Part shown: in pieces, positions 16,184-25,272 of the stretch
How the letters are laid out: each line of letters starts with the position of its first letter
How positions within the stretch are numbered: position 1 is the first letter of the stretch
NCBI GenBank assembly: GCA_021647375.1
Contig: JAKIUV010000019.1
Span: 1 to 35,167, forward strand
Direction: 5' to 3'
Length of the DNA: 35,167 bases
DNA from: Robiginitomaculum sp.
GTDB lineage: Bacteria > Pseudomonadota > Alphaproteobacteria > Caulobacterales > Maricaulaceae
Translations under genes and position numbers: made by a program
The notes under the pieces: generated by a model
The model's database searches: none
Told to the model about the DNA's origin: nothing
The model's input: only the letters and a program-made list of their open reading frames with translations

Positions 16184-16210
16184 AAAAAAACGGGCCATTA
16201 CGACCCGTTT
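16184..16210 (-). terminator. Rho-independent terminator of the petABC operon
   Basis: AAACGGG (16188-16194) pairs with CCCGTTT (16204-16210) around a 9-base loop; on the minus strand the hairpin is followed by a seven-T run. It lies 33 bases past the cytochrome c1 stop. Confidence 0.85.
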
Positions 16211-16243
16211 ATTCTGTCTTGGAATTTAGAAAAAAGCAACGCT

Positions 16244-17074
16244 CTAATGGTCGACATTTCTCCAAACTTCTTTGTAGGTCATGAATAGCAAGAGCGCGAA
16301 AATGAACAGGAACAGGAATGTGGCAAAGCCAACTTTCTTGCGAACTTCCATTTTCGGATCGCCCGCCCATGACAGAAATTCGACAACATCCCGCGCCATT
16401 TGTTCAGTTGTGGCCTTGGTGCCATCTGCATATTCTACAGCATCATCAAATAATGGCCGCGCCATAGCAAGCTGGTTACCCTCAAAATAGGTGTTGTAAT
16501 TCATACCCTCGCTGAGGTGGAAATCGTGTGGTACTTCATCATAGCCTGTGAGGAGTGCATAGACATAATCCGCACCGCCAGTCCGTGCCGGAACAATAAG
16601 CGACAAGTCCGGTGGTACGGCTCCGCCGTTAGACGCAGCCGCCGCAATAGCGTTGGGGAAAATATCCGGGAACCCATCCGCCGGAATACCGGGACGGTCT
16701 ATGGGGTCGCCGCTGTCTTGGTCAATATCTGACACTTCCCAATCTTTGGCAAAAGCCTTTATGACCGGATTATCATTCGGGTTTGGGAAATTTGCATCGT
16801 AAAACGGCCCGCCCTTATCGCCGAGATGGCGAAATGACAAATGCTCCAGCGCATGACAGGATGAACAGGATTCTTTATAAACTTGATAACCGCGCTGCAT
16901 AGCCGGGCGGTCATAAGTGCCAAACGGCCCTTTAAATCCCCATTCCTGCACTGCTGGTTTTTCCGTGCTACCGCCCGCCGCCTGTGCAGAAATGCCACCT
17001 GCGAAAAGTGATGTGGAAATGATCGCAACGGCGGCAAATGTTTTCGCCATTTTTGTTTTCTGGGTTTTCAACAT
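16244..17074 (-). CDS. petC: Cytochrome c1 of the ubiquinol-cytochrome c oxidoreductase (bc1 complex)
   Basis: Membrane-anchored, periplasmic c-type cytochrome that takes electrons from the Rieske centre and passes them to soluble cytochrome c. The 276-residue precursor has a signal peptide ending around AQA (30-32), the haem-attachment motif CSSCH (C70, C73, H74), the likely axial Met in QLAMARPLF, and a C-terminal membrane helix (FATFLFLFIFALLLFMTYK). The c1 elements YDRPAMQRGYQVY and PPDLSLI are typical. Its ATG overlaps the cytochrome b stop by one base (TAATG). Last gene of the operon. Known as fbcC/petC depending on species. Confidence 0.96.
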   Translation of the reverse strand: MLKTQKTKMAKTFAAVAIISTSLFAGGISAQAAGGSTEKPAVQEWGFKGPFGTYDRPAMQRGYQVYKESCSSCHALEHLSFRHLGDKGGPFYDANFPNPNDNPVIKAFAKDWEVSDIDQDSGDPIDRPGIPADGFPDIFPNAIAAAASNGGAVPPDLSLIVPARTGGADYVYALLTGYDEVPHDFHLSEGMNYNTYFEGNQLAMARPLFDDAVEYADGTKATTEQMARDVVEFLSWAGDPKMEVRKKVGFATFLFLFIFALLLFMTYKEVWRNVDH

Positions 17075-18327
17075 TATGCATCTCCCGATAAAACGGCTTT
17101 GGTGATCGACTCCGGTAGCGGTTTGGTTTTCTCAATCCAGCCCATTACTGGCAGTATCGGGAAGAAATAGGCAAAGTAATATAAGGTCGCGATACGGGAC
17201 AACCACTTAAAGGTCATACCGCCATCCCCAATAGGAATAGCAATATCATCAGGCGACCTAGCGCCGCACCAACCAAGGATAAAGCCCATGACCAAGAAGA
17301 TAATAAAGAACCATTTAGTCACCGGACGAAAGCGCATAGAGCGCACTTTTGACGTGTCGAGCCAAGGTAAGATAAACAAAACAGCAATCGCCGCAAACAT
17401 CAAAATAATGCCCAAAAGCTTATCCGGAACGGCGCGCAAAATTGCATAGAACGGTAAGAAATACCATTCCGGCACAATATGCGGCGGTGTTTTCATTGGA
17501 TCAGCCCGCTGATAGTTATCGGCATGGCCAAGAGCATCGGGTAGATAGAACACAAACAAAGCAAATATCATCAAGAACACAGCAATGGCGAAGGCGTCTT
17601 TCATTGTATAGAAAGGGTGGAACGGCAATGTGTCCGATTTGGATTTTGGCTCGATACCAATGGGGTTGTTTTGCCCCACATGATGCACGGCCCAAATATG
17701 AAGCCCCACCAGCGCCGCAATGACAAATGGTAACAAATAATGCAGTGAGAAGAAGCGCTGTAGGGTAGGATTACCAACGGAATACCCGCCGAGTAACCAC
17801 TGTTGCAAGCTTTCGCCAACAACAGGAATAGCCCCAAAGAAGCCGGTAATCACAGTCGCGCCCCAAAAGGACATCTGACCCCAAGGTAGTGTATAGCCCA
17901 AAAAGCCGGTCGCCATCATAGCGAGATAAATCAAACAGCCAATAATCCACAAAAGCTCGCGCGGGTTTTTATAAGACCCGTAAAACATGCCCCTAAACAT
18001 ATGAATATAGACGGCCAAAAAGAACATAGACGCACCAACCGCATGCATGGGCTGTAACAACCAACCGAACGGTACATCGCGGCGAATGCGCTGCACACTA
18101 TCAAAAGCCAGATCAACATGAGGCGTATAATGCATCGCCAAAATAATACCGGTAATGATTTGCGCCATAAGGCACAATGTCAAAATACCGCCAAATGCGT
18201 ACCAGTAATTCAGGTTACGAGGACTAGGAAAGCCCATAAAATCAACGCTCATGCGTACAATCGGCAAGCGCTTATCGAGCCAGCGTTCAGCCGCATATTT
18301 CGGCTCATATGTTGAAGGTCCACTCAT
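17074..18327 (-). CDS. petB: Cytochrome b of the bc1 complex
   Basis: Integral membrane subunit of complex III carrying haems bL and bH and both quinone sites. The 417-residue length fits a bacterial cytochrome b with eight helices. The haem ligands lie in the PMHAVGASMFFLAVYIHMFR and SLHYLLPFVIAALVGLHIW helices; the Qo-site PEWY motif (IVPEWYFLPFYAILR) is intact, as is GYTLPWGQMSFWGATVI. It follows the Rieske gene by four bases and overlaps petC by one base. Confidence 0.98.
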   Translation of the reverse strand: MSGPSTYEPKYAAERWLDKRLPIVRMSVDFMGFPSPRNLNYWYAFGGILTLCLMAQIITGIILAMHYTPHVDLAFDSVQRIRRDVPFGWLLQPMHAVGASMFFLAVYIHMFRGMFYGSYKNPRELLWIIGCLIYLAMMATGFLGYTLPWGQMSFWGATVITGFFGAIPVVGESLQQWLLGGYSVGNPTLQRFFSLHYLLPFVIAALVGLHIWAVHHVGQNNPIGIEPKSKSDTLPFHPFYTMKDAFAIAVFLMIFALFVFYLPDALGHADNYQRADPMKTPPHIVPEWYFLPFYAILRAVPDKLLGIILMFAAIAVLFILPWLDTSKVRSMRFRPVTKWFFIIFLVMGFILGWCGARSPDDIAIPIGDGGMTFKWLSRIATLYYFAYFFPILPVMGWIEKTKPLPESITKAVLSGDA

Positions 18328-18331
18328 AGTC

Positions 18332-18898
18332 TTATCCTACCTTGATTACTGTGTCGGAAATATAGGCGTATTTTGGTATTACCATATTCGTTGGCGCCGG
18401 CCCCTTACGGATACGCCCCGAAGTATCATAATGCGAGCCGTGACACGGGCAATACCAGCCGTCAAAATCACCAGCTTCCCCCACGGGAATACAGCCAAAG
18501 TGGGTGCAAACCCCAACCATAACCAAAAGATGTTTGTTTATCTTACCCTCTGGGTTAGCCACAAAGCGGGCATCATCTGTTTCCGGATCACGCAATGTTT
18601 CAATATCGACGGCGTCCGCCTCATCGATTTCTTTTTGTGTACGGTAGCGGACAAAGACAGGTTTACCGCGCCAAAGGACTTTCAATTGCTGCCCTTCGGA
18701 AACTTTAGAAAGGTCAATTTCAATAGACCCGGCAGCACGCGTATCACCAGCCGCGCTCATTTGCGATACCAAAGGCCAGGCGAATGCCCCGCCGCCAACG
18801 GCAGCCGCAGCAGCTGTAGCTATATAAATAAAATCGCGGCGTGTGGGTTCGTCCCCCTCACCATTATGATGTTCATCAAACTTATCTGTATCAGACAT
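18332..18898 (-). CDS. petA: Rieske iron-sulfur subunit of the bc1 complex
   Basis: Carries the [2Fe-2S] cluster that oxidises ubiquinol at the Qo site. The N-terminus has a Tat-type TRRDFIYIATA signal that becomes the membrane anchor (AAAAAVGGGAFAWPLVSQM). The cluster ligands are in CTHFGCIPVG and CPCHGSHYDTSGRI. The chosen ATG at 18898 gives 188 residues and has AAGGA five bases upstream; an ATG six bases earlier abuts that sequence and is less likely. First gene of petABC, divergent from trmL. Confidence 0.96.
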   Translation of the reverse strand: MSDTDKFDEHHNGEGDEPTRRDFIYIATAAAAAVGGGAFAWPLVSQMSAAGDTRAAGSIEIDLSKVSEGQQLKVLWRGKPVFVRYRTQKEIDEADAVDIETLRDPETDDARFVANPEGKINKHLLVMVGVCTHFGCIPVGEAGDFDGWYCPCHGSHYDTSGRIRKGPAPTNMVIPKYAYISDTVIKVG

Positions 18899-18936
18899 GT
18901 TCATCCTTTTATTTTTACGGAAATCGTACTACACAA

Positions 18937-18948
18937 TGACCTAGGTCA
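18937..18948. promoter_or_regulatory. 12-bp perfect palindrome in the petABC promoter region
   Basis: TGACCTAGGTCA lies 39 bases before the Rieske ATG. On the minus strand it overlaps a TTGACC (18944-18949) that could be a -35 element, although a convincing -10 at 17 bases is missing. A regulator-binding role is inferred only from symmetry and position. Confidence 0.45.
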
Positions 18949-19076
18949 AACATACGAATATCCCCCTTTCACAAACCTGTGGCATATTGCCGCAAATTTA
19001 TATTTACTTAGTCGGTTGTTTAAGGGAATGCCTAGCAAATACCAAGTAAATATCTACACTTAATTGAAAGAAATTG

Positions 19077-19550
19077 ATGAAAATTGTCCTGTACCAGCCA
19101 GACATAGCCCAAAATCTAGGTGCCGCTATGCGGTTATGCGCATGTTTTGACGTTTCCTTGGCAGTAATAGAGCCGTGCGGCTTCCCCCTCACCAATAAAG
19201 CCCTACGCAGAACCGCTATGGACTACGCCGCAAACATAGAACTGATTCGCTATAAAAACTGGGAAGAATTCGTTGATAGCCAAGCCAAGCAAGGCGGGCG
19301 CACCCCAAGGGCACTTCCAAGAGGGCGCATAGTCCTACTCAGCACCAAAGCCAGCACCGACATCACAGACTTTGAGTTTCGCGCCAATGACATCCTGTTA
19401 TTTGGCCAAGAAAGCGCCGGGGTCCCCGAAGAAGTCCACCAAGCCAGCCACGAACGCATCTACATTCCCATCAGCAAAAACACGCGGTCACTGAATCTAG
19501 TTAGTAGTGCAAGCATTGCTTTATTTGAAGCCTTGCGGCAGACGGCCTGA
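19077..19550 (+). CDS. trmL: tRNA (cytidine/uridine-34-2'-O)-methyltransferase TrmL
   Basis: SPOUT-family methyltransferase that methylates the 2'-OH of the wobble nucleotide of certain leucine tRNAs. The 157-residue protein is full length. It begins MKIVLYQPDIAQNLGAAMRL (family: P-x-I-x-x-N-x-G), and has the knot motifs DILLFGQESAGVP and IPISKNTRSLNLVSSASIAL. The ATG at 19077 is preferred to the adjacent in-frame TTG at 19074. Divergent from the petABC operon. Confidence 0.95.
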   Translation: MKIVLYQPDIAQNLGAAMRLCACFDVSLAVIEPCGFPLTNKALRRTAMDYAANIELIRYKNWEEFVDSQAKQGGRTPRALPRGRIVLLSTKASTDITDFEFRANDILLFGQESAGVPEEVHQASHERIYIPISKNTRSLNLVSSASIALFEALRQTA

Positions 19551-19666
19551 AACGAGGGCCTGAAAGCATACCAAACGCCTTCAGGAAAACCATATTGCGA
19601 AAAACACTTATTGCGGCTAGTGTTTATGAAACAAAAATAAAACCAACCGTTAGTATTGGGAATATT

Positions 19667-20740
19667 ATGAAAAAATGGGGAATTCGGCTCGCCGCCGCTT
19701 TGGTTGTTTTAGCCATCTTGGGCTTTGTGTTTAAGGGGAAGATTGTTTTTGCCTTGATTAAATCAAATATTGCACCCACGCAAAACTTTTCCAGTTTCAC
19801 GCCACCGTCCGCACCCGATTATGCTCTCGGCAGCACCTGGGCGGCCCTCCCGCAAACCCAAGACAGATCGGGTTTCACACCAGAGGAACTTTCCACCAAC
19901 GCACAGGCACGCGATGCGGCGGTTTTCTTTATTCACCCAACCACATATTATTCGAAAGCAGGGTGGAATGCGCCCTTGGGCGACGCCGAAGCGCGCACGG
20001 TCATTGACGATTTGGTTATGCCGGGTCAGGCAAGTGCGTTTAATTTATGTTGCGATATTTATGCGCCCTATTACCGTCAAGCAACACTATGGTCTTATTG
20101 GGTGCGCGAAACATCTGGTCAAGACGCACTGGATTTGGCTTACGGGGATGTGGAGCAGGCTTTTGATGCATTTTTGATGCGCATTGGTTCGCGTCCATTT
20201 GTTTTGGCAGGGCACAGCCAAGGCGGGCATCATCTCGAAACTCTGCTTATCAAACGGATTAGCGGTACGGATTTACGCACCCGCATGATAGCAGCCTATC
20301 CCATCGGGATTGCCATTAACCCTACAACCTTTGCCGAACGAGCGCCGGATATTCCGGTATGTACAACCGCCACACAAACCGGATGTTTTGTCACATGGAA
20401 CAGTCGGGGAGCTAAATCTGACATATGGGACGATATGCCCGGCGCAGTGTGCGTAAATCCGCTTAGCTGGACGGCGGACAAGAGCGCGGTGAATGCAAAA
20501 CAAAACCCCGGCTCATTGGCTGTCGGCGAACAGACCCGTTTGGACACGGGTGTCACGGGCGCTCAATGTCTTGACGACAGGTTACTCGTCGGAGATTTTC
20601 AAACCGATATTTATGAAGGCTTAAAACTTAGCTGGGGGCGGGATAATTATCACGTATTGGATTACGGCCTGTTTTATGCCAGCATTCGCCAAAATGCGAT
20701 GACCCGCGTCCAGGCTTATAAAGCTAACTCTACCCCTTAG
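19667..20740 (+). CDS. DUF3089 family alpha/beta-hydrolase-like protein
   Basis: A 357-residue protein with an N-terminal hydrophobic segment (about 5-24, GIRLAAALVVLAILGFVF) that anchors or exports it. The body matches DUF3089: DAAVFFIHPTTYYSKAGWN, FNLCCDIYAPYYRQATL, the nucleophile elbow LAGHSQGGHH and a late LDYGLFYASIRQNA block. The GxSxG serine implies a hydrolase, but no substrate is known. The ATG at 19667 (GGGA upstream) gives a proper anchor; an in-frame codon at 19595 would add a 24-residue extension. Its 3' end overlaps the convergent DUF885 gene by 11 bases. Confidence 0.85.
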   Translation: MKKWGIRLAAALVVLAILGFVFKGKIVFALIKSNIAPTQNFSSFTPPSAPDYALGSTWAALPQTQDRSGFTPEELSTNAQARDAAVFFIHPTTYYSKAGWNAPLGDAEARTVIDDLVMPGQASAFNLCCDIYAPYYRQATLWSYWVRETSGQDALDLAYGDVEQAFDAFLMRIGSRPFVLAGHSQGGHHLETLLIKRISGTDLRTRMIAAYPIGIAINPTTFAERAPDIPVCTTATQTGCFVTWNSRGAKSDIWDDMPGAVCVNPLSWTADKSAVNAKQNPGSLAVGEQTRLDTGVTGAQCLDDRLLVGDFQTDIYEGLKLSWGRDNYHVLDYGLFYASIRQNAMTRVQAYKANSTP

Positions 20741-22574
20741 ACGCCACCCAATCATCAACGCGTTCTTCCATAATTGATAGCGGAACCGGCCCCGAGCTAA
20801 TGATGACATTGTGGTATTCTCGGATGTCGAATTTATCGCCCAATTTGGCTTTGGCATCTTCGCGCAAGGCTAGGATTTTTATCATACCGATTTTATAAGC
20901 AGTCGCCTGCCCCGGCATGATAATATAGCGCTCAATGGCCTTAATACAGTCGTTTTCCGGGTTGGGGGTATTTGTCGTGAGATAATCAATGGCTTGTTGG
21001 CGCGTCCATTTTTTATCGTGGATACCCGTATCAACAACCAAACGTGCAGCCCGCCACAGCTCCATGGCGAGCCTTCCGAAATCAGAATAAGGGTCTTGGT
21101 AAAAACCCATCTCTTTGGGCAGATATTCAGAGTACAAACCCCAGCCTTCAGAATAGGCCGTGAAGCGTCCGTATTTACGAAATTTCGGCACGTTCTCAAG
21201 TTCCATCTGAATGGCGATTTGCATATGGTGACCGGGTATGCCCTCGTGGTAGGCCAAAGCCTCCATCTGGTATTTGGGCATGTCGGTGATTTGGTATAGA
21301 TTAGCATAATATGTGCCGGGCGTTGTGCCGTCTGCAGATGGTTGGGTATAAAAAGCCTTGCCCGCAGATTTTTCGCGAAACGCCTCGACTTTTTTGACAA
21401 CGAGACCCGCCTTTGGCTTGACGATAAACACTTCATCAAGCCGGGTTTTCATGATGTCTATCATCTTGGTTGCATCGGATAAATAGGCGTCCCTGCCCGC
21501 ATCGCTGTCCTCGTAATATTGCGCGGGATCATTTTTGACCTGTGTGAAAAACTCTTGCAGTGTGCCCTTAAACCCGACCTGTTTCATGATCGCACGCATT
21601 TCTCCGTGAATACGGGCAACCTCGGACAAGCCGAGATCGTGGATTTCTTTGGCCGTCATATCCGTTGTCGTCATGCGCTTGAGCCGCATTGCATAATACT
21701 CCGCGCCGTTCGGCAAACGCCAAACACCGTCGTCTGTGGTCGCCTTGGCTTGCATAACCTCCATCTCGGCAATCAGGTTTTCATAGGCCGGTTTGAAGGA
21801 TGTTTTCAGGGCAGTTATAGCACCTGCATAAAGCTTCTCGCGTTCCTCATCAGTTATATCCAACTTGTCAATTTTCTTTTTGAAGTCTGACAATATTGTC
21901 GATAAATCGCCTTTGGTAAATGGCTCGCCTTTAATGATGTTTTTAGCATCACGGATAACATGATCATAAACATAAAGCGGCGGCTGAATGCCTTTGGTTG
22001 CTCTGGCTTTTTCGTTCTTAACATGGGCACCAAGATATTCTTTCACGCCGTTTAGCCGCGCAATATAAGCCTCGGCATCGCTCAGTGTATCTATGCGGTG
22101 ACGGTTGATGAGGAAAGACGGAATGGTTGACTGCACGCCAAACATCTGGTTGAATTTATAGCCATAATCCCACCACTTAGCCCCGTCGATTTGGTTTTGC
22201 GCCTGAATTTCAAACAAGCGGTAAGACAATTGATGATCCGTGTCCAAATCTTCGAGTTTAAAATTTGCACGCATATGCGCCAAGTTGCGACTAGTCTCGT
22301 CGGTTTGGTCAAGACTAAATGCTTTGCTCGGGTCGTTCCACTTATCATAATCTTTCTTGATACCCAGCGTTGTTAGTTGCTGCGGATATTTACTCAGTCC
22401 ATCCATAAACACAGTCTCGAACCAAGCGTCCAATTTCTGATTTATGTTTTGCATGTCCATTTGGGTAACTGCGGCTTTGGTTTTAGTCGCAGGTTTATTT
22501 TCGCTTTGCGAGCAAGCGCTTAAAAATACGGGCAGCGCCAAAACGCAAGCCGAGAGCATCAAATATTTTTTCAT
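20730..22574 (-). CDS. DUF885 family lipoprotein, putative metallopeptidase (copy 1)
   Basis: A 614-residue lipoprotein: signal peptide MKKYLMLSACVLALPVFLSA with lipobox LSAC and Cys21. The DUF885 signature YHEGIPGHHMQIA (H443, E444, H449-H450) and a downstream YSEGWGLYSEYLP glutamate form the probable zinc-peptidase site. Further conserved blocks are SYRLFEIQAQ, INRHRIDTLSDAEAYIARL and PGQATAYKIGMIKI. The precise substrate is unknown; peptides are assumed from the motif. The start at 22574 directly precedes the signal peptide; longer in-frame forms run into the neighbouring gene. It lies 20 bases after a paralogue and is very probably co-transcribed. Confidence 0.88.
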   Translation of the reverse strand: MKKYLMLSACVLALPVFLSACSQSENKPATKTKAAVTQMDMQNINQKLDAWFETVFMDGLSKYPQQLTTLGIKKDYDKWNDPSKAFSLDQTDETSRNLAHMRANFKLEDLDTDHQLSYRLFEIQAQNQIDGAKWWDYGYKFNQMFGVQSTIPSFLINRHRIDTLSDAEAYIARLNGVKEYLGAHVKNEKARATKGIQPPLYVYDHVIRDAKNIIKGEPFTKGDLSTILSDFKKKIDKLDITDEEREKLYAGAITALKTSFKPAYENLIAEMEVMQAKATTDDGVWRLPNGAEYYAMRLKRMTTTDMTAKEIHDLGLSEVARIHGEMRAIMKQVGFKGTLQEFFTQVKNDPAQYYEDSDAGRDAYLSDATKMIDIMKTRLDEVFIVKPKAGLVVKKVEAFREKSAGKAFYTQPSADGTTPGTYYANLYQITDMPKYQMEALAYHEGIPGHHMQIAIQMELENVPKFRKYGRFTAYSEGWGLYSEYLPKEMGFYQDPYSDFGRLAMELWRAARLVVDTGIHDKKWTRQQAIDYLTTNTPNPENDCIKAIERYIIMPGQATAYKIGMIKILALREDAKAKLGDKFDIREYHNVIISSGPVPLSIMEERVDDWVASKG

Positions 22575-22593
22575 AATAATATCCTTTTTGACA

Positions 22594-24435
22594 TTAGCCT
22601 TTTTGAGTTTCTGAAATCCATTCGCCCACCAATTCTTCGAGCAAGGATAATGGCACCGAACCATTAGCCAATACCACATCGTGAAATTCGCGAATGTCAA
22701 ATTTATCACCCAGCTCCGCCTGTGCGTGTTTTTTCAGGTCGCCAATTTTCAACATACCAATCTTATAAGCGGTCGCTTGTCCCGGCCAAACTATATAACG
22801 ATCGACTTCCGAACGAATGTCCCCCTCCGGATTGGCGATATTTTTGAGCATATATTGCACCGCCTGTTCACGCGTCCATTTTTTTGCATGGATACCTGTA
22901 TCAACTACCAAACGCGCAGCGCGAAATATCTCCATGGAGAGCCGTCCGAAATCACTATAAGGGTCGGTGTACATACCAAGTTCCGCAGGCACGCTTTCTG
23001 CGTATAAAGCCCAGCCCTCAATATAGGCCGTATGGCTACCTTGTTTCCTAAATTGCGGAATACCGTCCAGTTCCATAGCAATAGCAATTTGCATATGATG
23101 GCCGGGTATGCCTTCATGATAGGCCAAAGCCTGCATCAAATATGTCGGTTGCTCGCGCACATCTTTAAGATTGATAAAATACGTGCCGGGTCTAGTGCCG
23201 TCCAAAGATGGTTGGTCATAAAATGCACCAAAGGCAGACGCTTCGCGGAACGGCTCGACCCGTTTAACAACCATATCGGCCTTTGGCTTGGTGATGAACA
23301 AATCGTCAAGCTTGGCTTTCATATCGTCGATAACCGCCGTAGCTTCGCGCATATATTGCGCCCGCCCCGCATCATCATTTGACAGCATGAACTGCGCATC
23401 CGTGCGCAAGAAGTTATAGAAATCTTGCAAGCTACCTTCAAACTTGACCTGCTTCATGATCTTACGCATTTCGCCTTGAATACGCGCAACCTCGGCAAGA
23501 CCAATATTATGAATTTCCTCCGCCGTCATTTCTGTAGTGGTATAATAATTCAGCCTGGATTGATAATAGGCGGCACCGTTCGGTAGCTTCCACGCCCCAT
23601 CATCAGATGTCGCATTTTTTTCGTGGGCGCCAAACATGGCGATCAAGCTTTCATACGCCGGCTGTACCGAACTTAACAAAGCGTCTTTGGCTTGCGCAGT
23701 TAATGCATCTTTATCCGACTGGCTGACATCTTTCAGGCCTGTGATTTTCGCTTTAATATCAGCGTAGAGCGGGCTGTCCTTACCATTCGTAAACGGCGCC
23801 CCCGTAATAACATTGCGCGATGATTTAATCAGTTTCGCATACACAAATTTCGGCAAGATTACGCCGTCCGCCGCCTGTGCTTCGGCGCGGGTTTGATATT
23901 GGCCCAAATAACGCTTTGCCGCAGCCAGCCGCGCAATATAAGCGCGAGCATCGTCTAGGCTATTAACGCGGTGGAAATTGACCATAAAGGTCGGAAACTC
24001 GCTGTGCGGCCCCGCCATGTGGTTAAACACATAATCATGGCTTTCGAATTTCTTGGTCGCCTTGTAAACATCGCCGTTATAGCCGAACAAACGGTAGGAG
24101 ATTTTGCCCTGACGGTCGAGATTGGCGGAACCGAATTTCGCCTGCATGTCAGCAACATTGTTCATCGCCGCCGCATAGTCTTCGTCCAGTGCTGCTTGTG
24201 ATACATCATCAAGTTTATCCAAACCTTCTTTCAAGCCAAAATAAGTCTGCGTGGTCGGAGAACTTGCCAAATCTTCTTGGTAACGGGCTTCGAACCAACC
24301 ATTGATCTGCTGGCTTTGGGATTGCATTTTTTCCGACTGCTGCGAATTGCCTTGGGAACAAGACACCAAACCACCAACGATTAAAGCACCAACAAAGGCG
24401 TTTTTTAGTCCTAAGGTCATCAACTGCTTCAACAT
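22594..24435 (-). CDS. DUF885 family lipoprotein, putative metallopeptidase (copy 2)
   Basis: A 613-residue paralogue of the gene that follows it, with the same block order: lipobox LVSC (Cys26), ISYRLFGYNG, VNFHRVNSLDDARAYIARL, YHEGIPGHHMQIAIAMEL (H440, E441, H446-H447), YIEGWALYAESVP and WPGQATAYKIGMLKI. Both catalytic-type motifs are intact, so neither copy looks decayed. The N-terminal 120 residues after the lipobox differ most between copies, which may reflect different partners or substrates. It starts 63 bases downstream of the LuxR-type gene on the same strand with no terminator between, so a three-gene operon is possible. Confidence 0.88.
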   Translation of the reverse strand: MLKQLMTLGLKNAFVGALIVGGLVSCSQGNSQQSEKMQSQSQQINGWFEARYQEDLASSPTTQTYFGLKEGLDKLDDVSQAALDEDYAAAMNNVADMQAKFGSANLDRQGKISYRLFGYNGDVYKATKKFESHDYVFNHMAGPHSEFPTFMVNFHRVNSLDDARAYIARLAAAKRYLGQYQTRAEAQAADGVILPKFVYAKLIKSSRNVITGAPFTNGKDSPLYADIKAKITGLKDVSQSDKDALTAQAKDALLSSVQPAYESLIAMFGAHEKNATSDDGAWKLPNGAAYYQSRLNYYTTTEMTAEEIHNIGLAEVARIQGEMRKIMKQVKFEGSLQDFYNFLRTDAQFMLSNDDAGRAQYMREATAVIDDMKAKLDDLFITKPKADMVVKRVEPFREASAFGAFYDQPSLDGTRPGTYFINLKDVREQPTYLMQALAYHEGIPGHHMQIAIAMELDGIPQFRKQGSHTAYIEGWALYAESVPAELGMYTDPYSDFGRLSMEIFRAARLVVDTGIHAKKWTREQAVQYMLKNIANPEGDIRSEVDRYIVWPGQATAYKIGMLKIGDLKKHAQAELGDKFDIREFHDVVLANGSVPLSLLEELVGEWISETQKG

Positions 24436-24498
24436 AACATCCCCATATCCAAATTATTATTTGGCGCACACTATATAATTACCGATAAAAGAAAAGAG

Positions 24499-25272
24499 TT
24501 AGTCTGTGTTCTTATCGCCAAAAATGATAGAATATGCTGCCGCCTTATATACGGCTTCGGTCGTTGTCCGGGCGCGCAGTTTTTTGCGGGCATTTTGCAA
24601 ACGTAATTCTATGGCTCGTTGTTTTAATCCAAATTCAGATGCTATATCTGCCGTGGTTTTTCCAACCGCCATGCCCTCAAGTACGGCCTTTTCCTTTTCT
24701 GTGATGTTAAAATATTGTTTTAACAATCTATGCTTCCTGATAGCACTGTGAAAACGGTGCCCTAAATCAAGATAAAACTGCTCACTATAGGGCTGGGTTT
24801 CCGGAACACCTAGAAAAGTCAATGCGCAATACCCACCCGTGCCGTCGTCGGGCACAACCGGGTAAATCATCATTTCATGCCACCCATTTTCAATTATACC
24901 GCCGAGATATGGATTGTTATAATAAATTGTGTCTTTATTGATAAAATATTCCTGTAAATCCATCAAAACAGGTTCCGTTATTTTGGGAATCAACTCCACA
25001 ACAGGATCAGTATTTGTACCCCCGTTTTTCCAGTAATATTTTGTCACAGAATCGGGCATAGTTGTACCCGAAACCTCATCACCGCGAATATAGGAATTGC
25101 GGTGCAGTAAAAATGTGTAAGCAATATGGGCACATGCCCTATCATTCAACACTGTTTGCAAGCGAAACAACGCGCCGCGCAAAGAGTTAGCTTTGGCCAA
25201 TTGCGAGTCAATTTTCTTGAATAGTTTTTTATAGGCCAAAAGCTTTATCCCTTCGGTATACCGTATTATCAT
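24499..25272 (-). CDS. LuxR-family transcriptional regulator with divergent autoinducer-binding-like domain (LuxR solo)
   Basis: A protein of up to 257 residues. The C-terminus (about 188-248) is a GerE/LuxR helix-turn-helix: ITEKEKAVLEGMAVGKTTAD, then IASEFGLKQRAIELRLQNAR and KKL. The N-terminal domain has a YYW...DPVV element (80-92) like the autoinducer-binding domain, but other ligand residues cannot be matched confidently. No luxI-type synthase is in the window. The start is unsettled: ATG 25272 has no ribosome-binding site and lies between two palindromes, whereas TTG 25237-25239 follows AAGGGA at a good distance and would give a 246-residue protein. It lies upstream of two DUF885 genes. 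Confidence 0.82.
   Translation of the reverse strand: MIIRYTEGIKLLAYKKLFKKIDSQLAKANSLRGALFRLQTVLNDRACAHIAYTFLLHRNSYIRGDEVSGTTMPDSVTKYYWKNGGTNTDPVVELIPKITEPVLMDLQEYFINKDTIYYNNPYLGGIIENGWHEMMIYPVVPDDGTGGYCALTFLGVPETQPYSEQFYLDLGHRFHSAIRKHRLLKQYFNITEKEKAVLEGMAVGKTTADIASEFGLKQRAIELRLQNARKKLRARTTTEAVYKAAAYSIIFGDKNTD

Noticed and set aside
18251..19063. A 270-residue plus-strand frame across petB, petA and the intergenic region
   Set aside because: It is antisense to two unmistakable bc1 genes and shows no family resemblance.
19544..19585. Repeated GGCCTGAAA and a CCTGAA/TTCAGG stem after trmL as an uptake sequence or terminator
   Set aside because: The match to known DNA-uptake sequences is poor, the stem is only 6 bp with a 15-base loop and no T-run follows.
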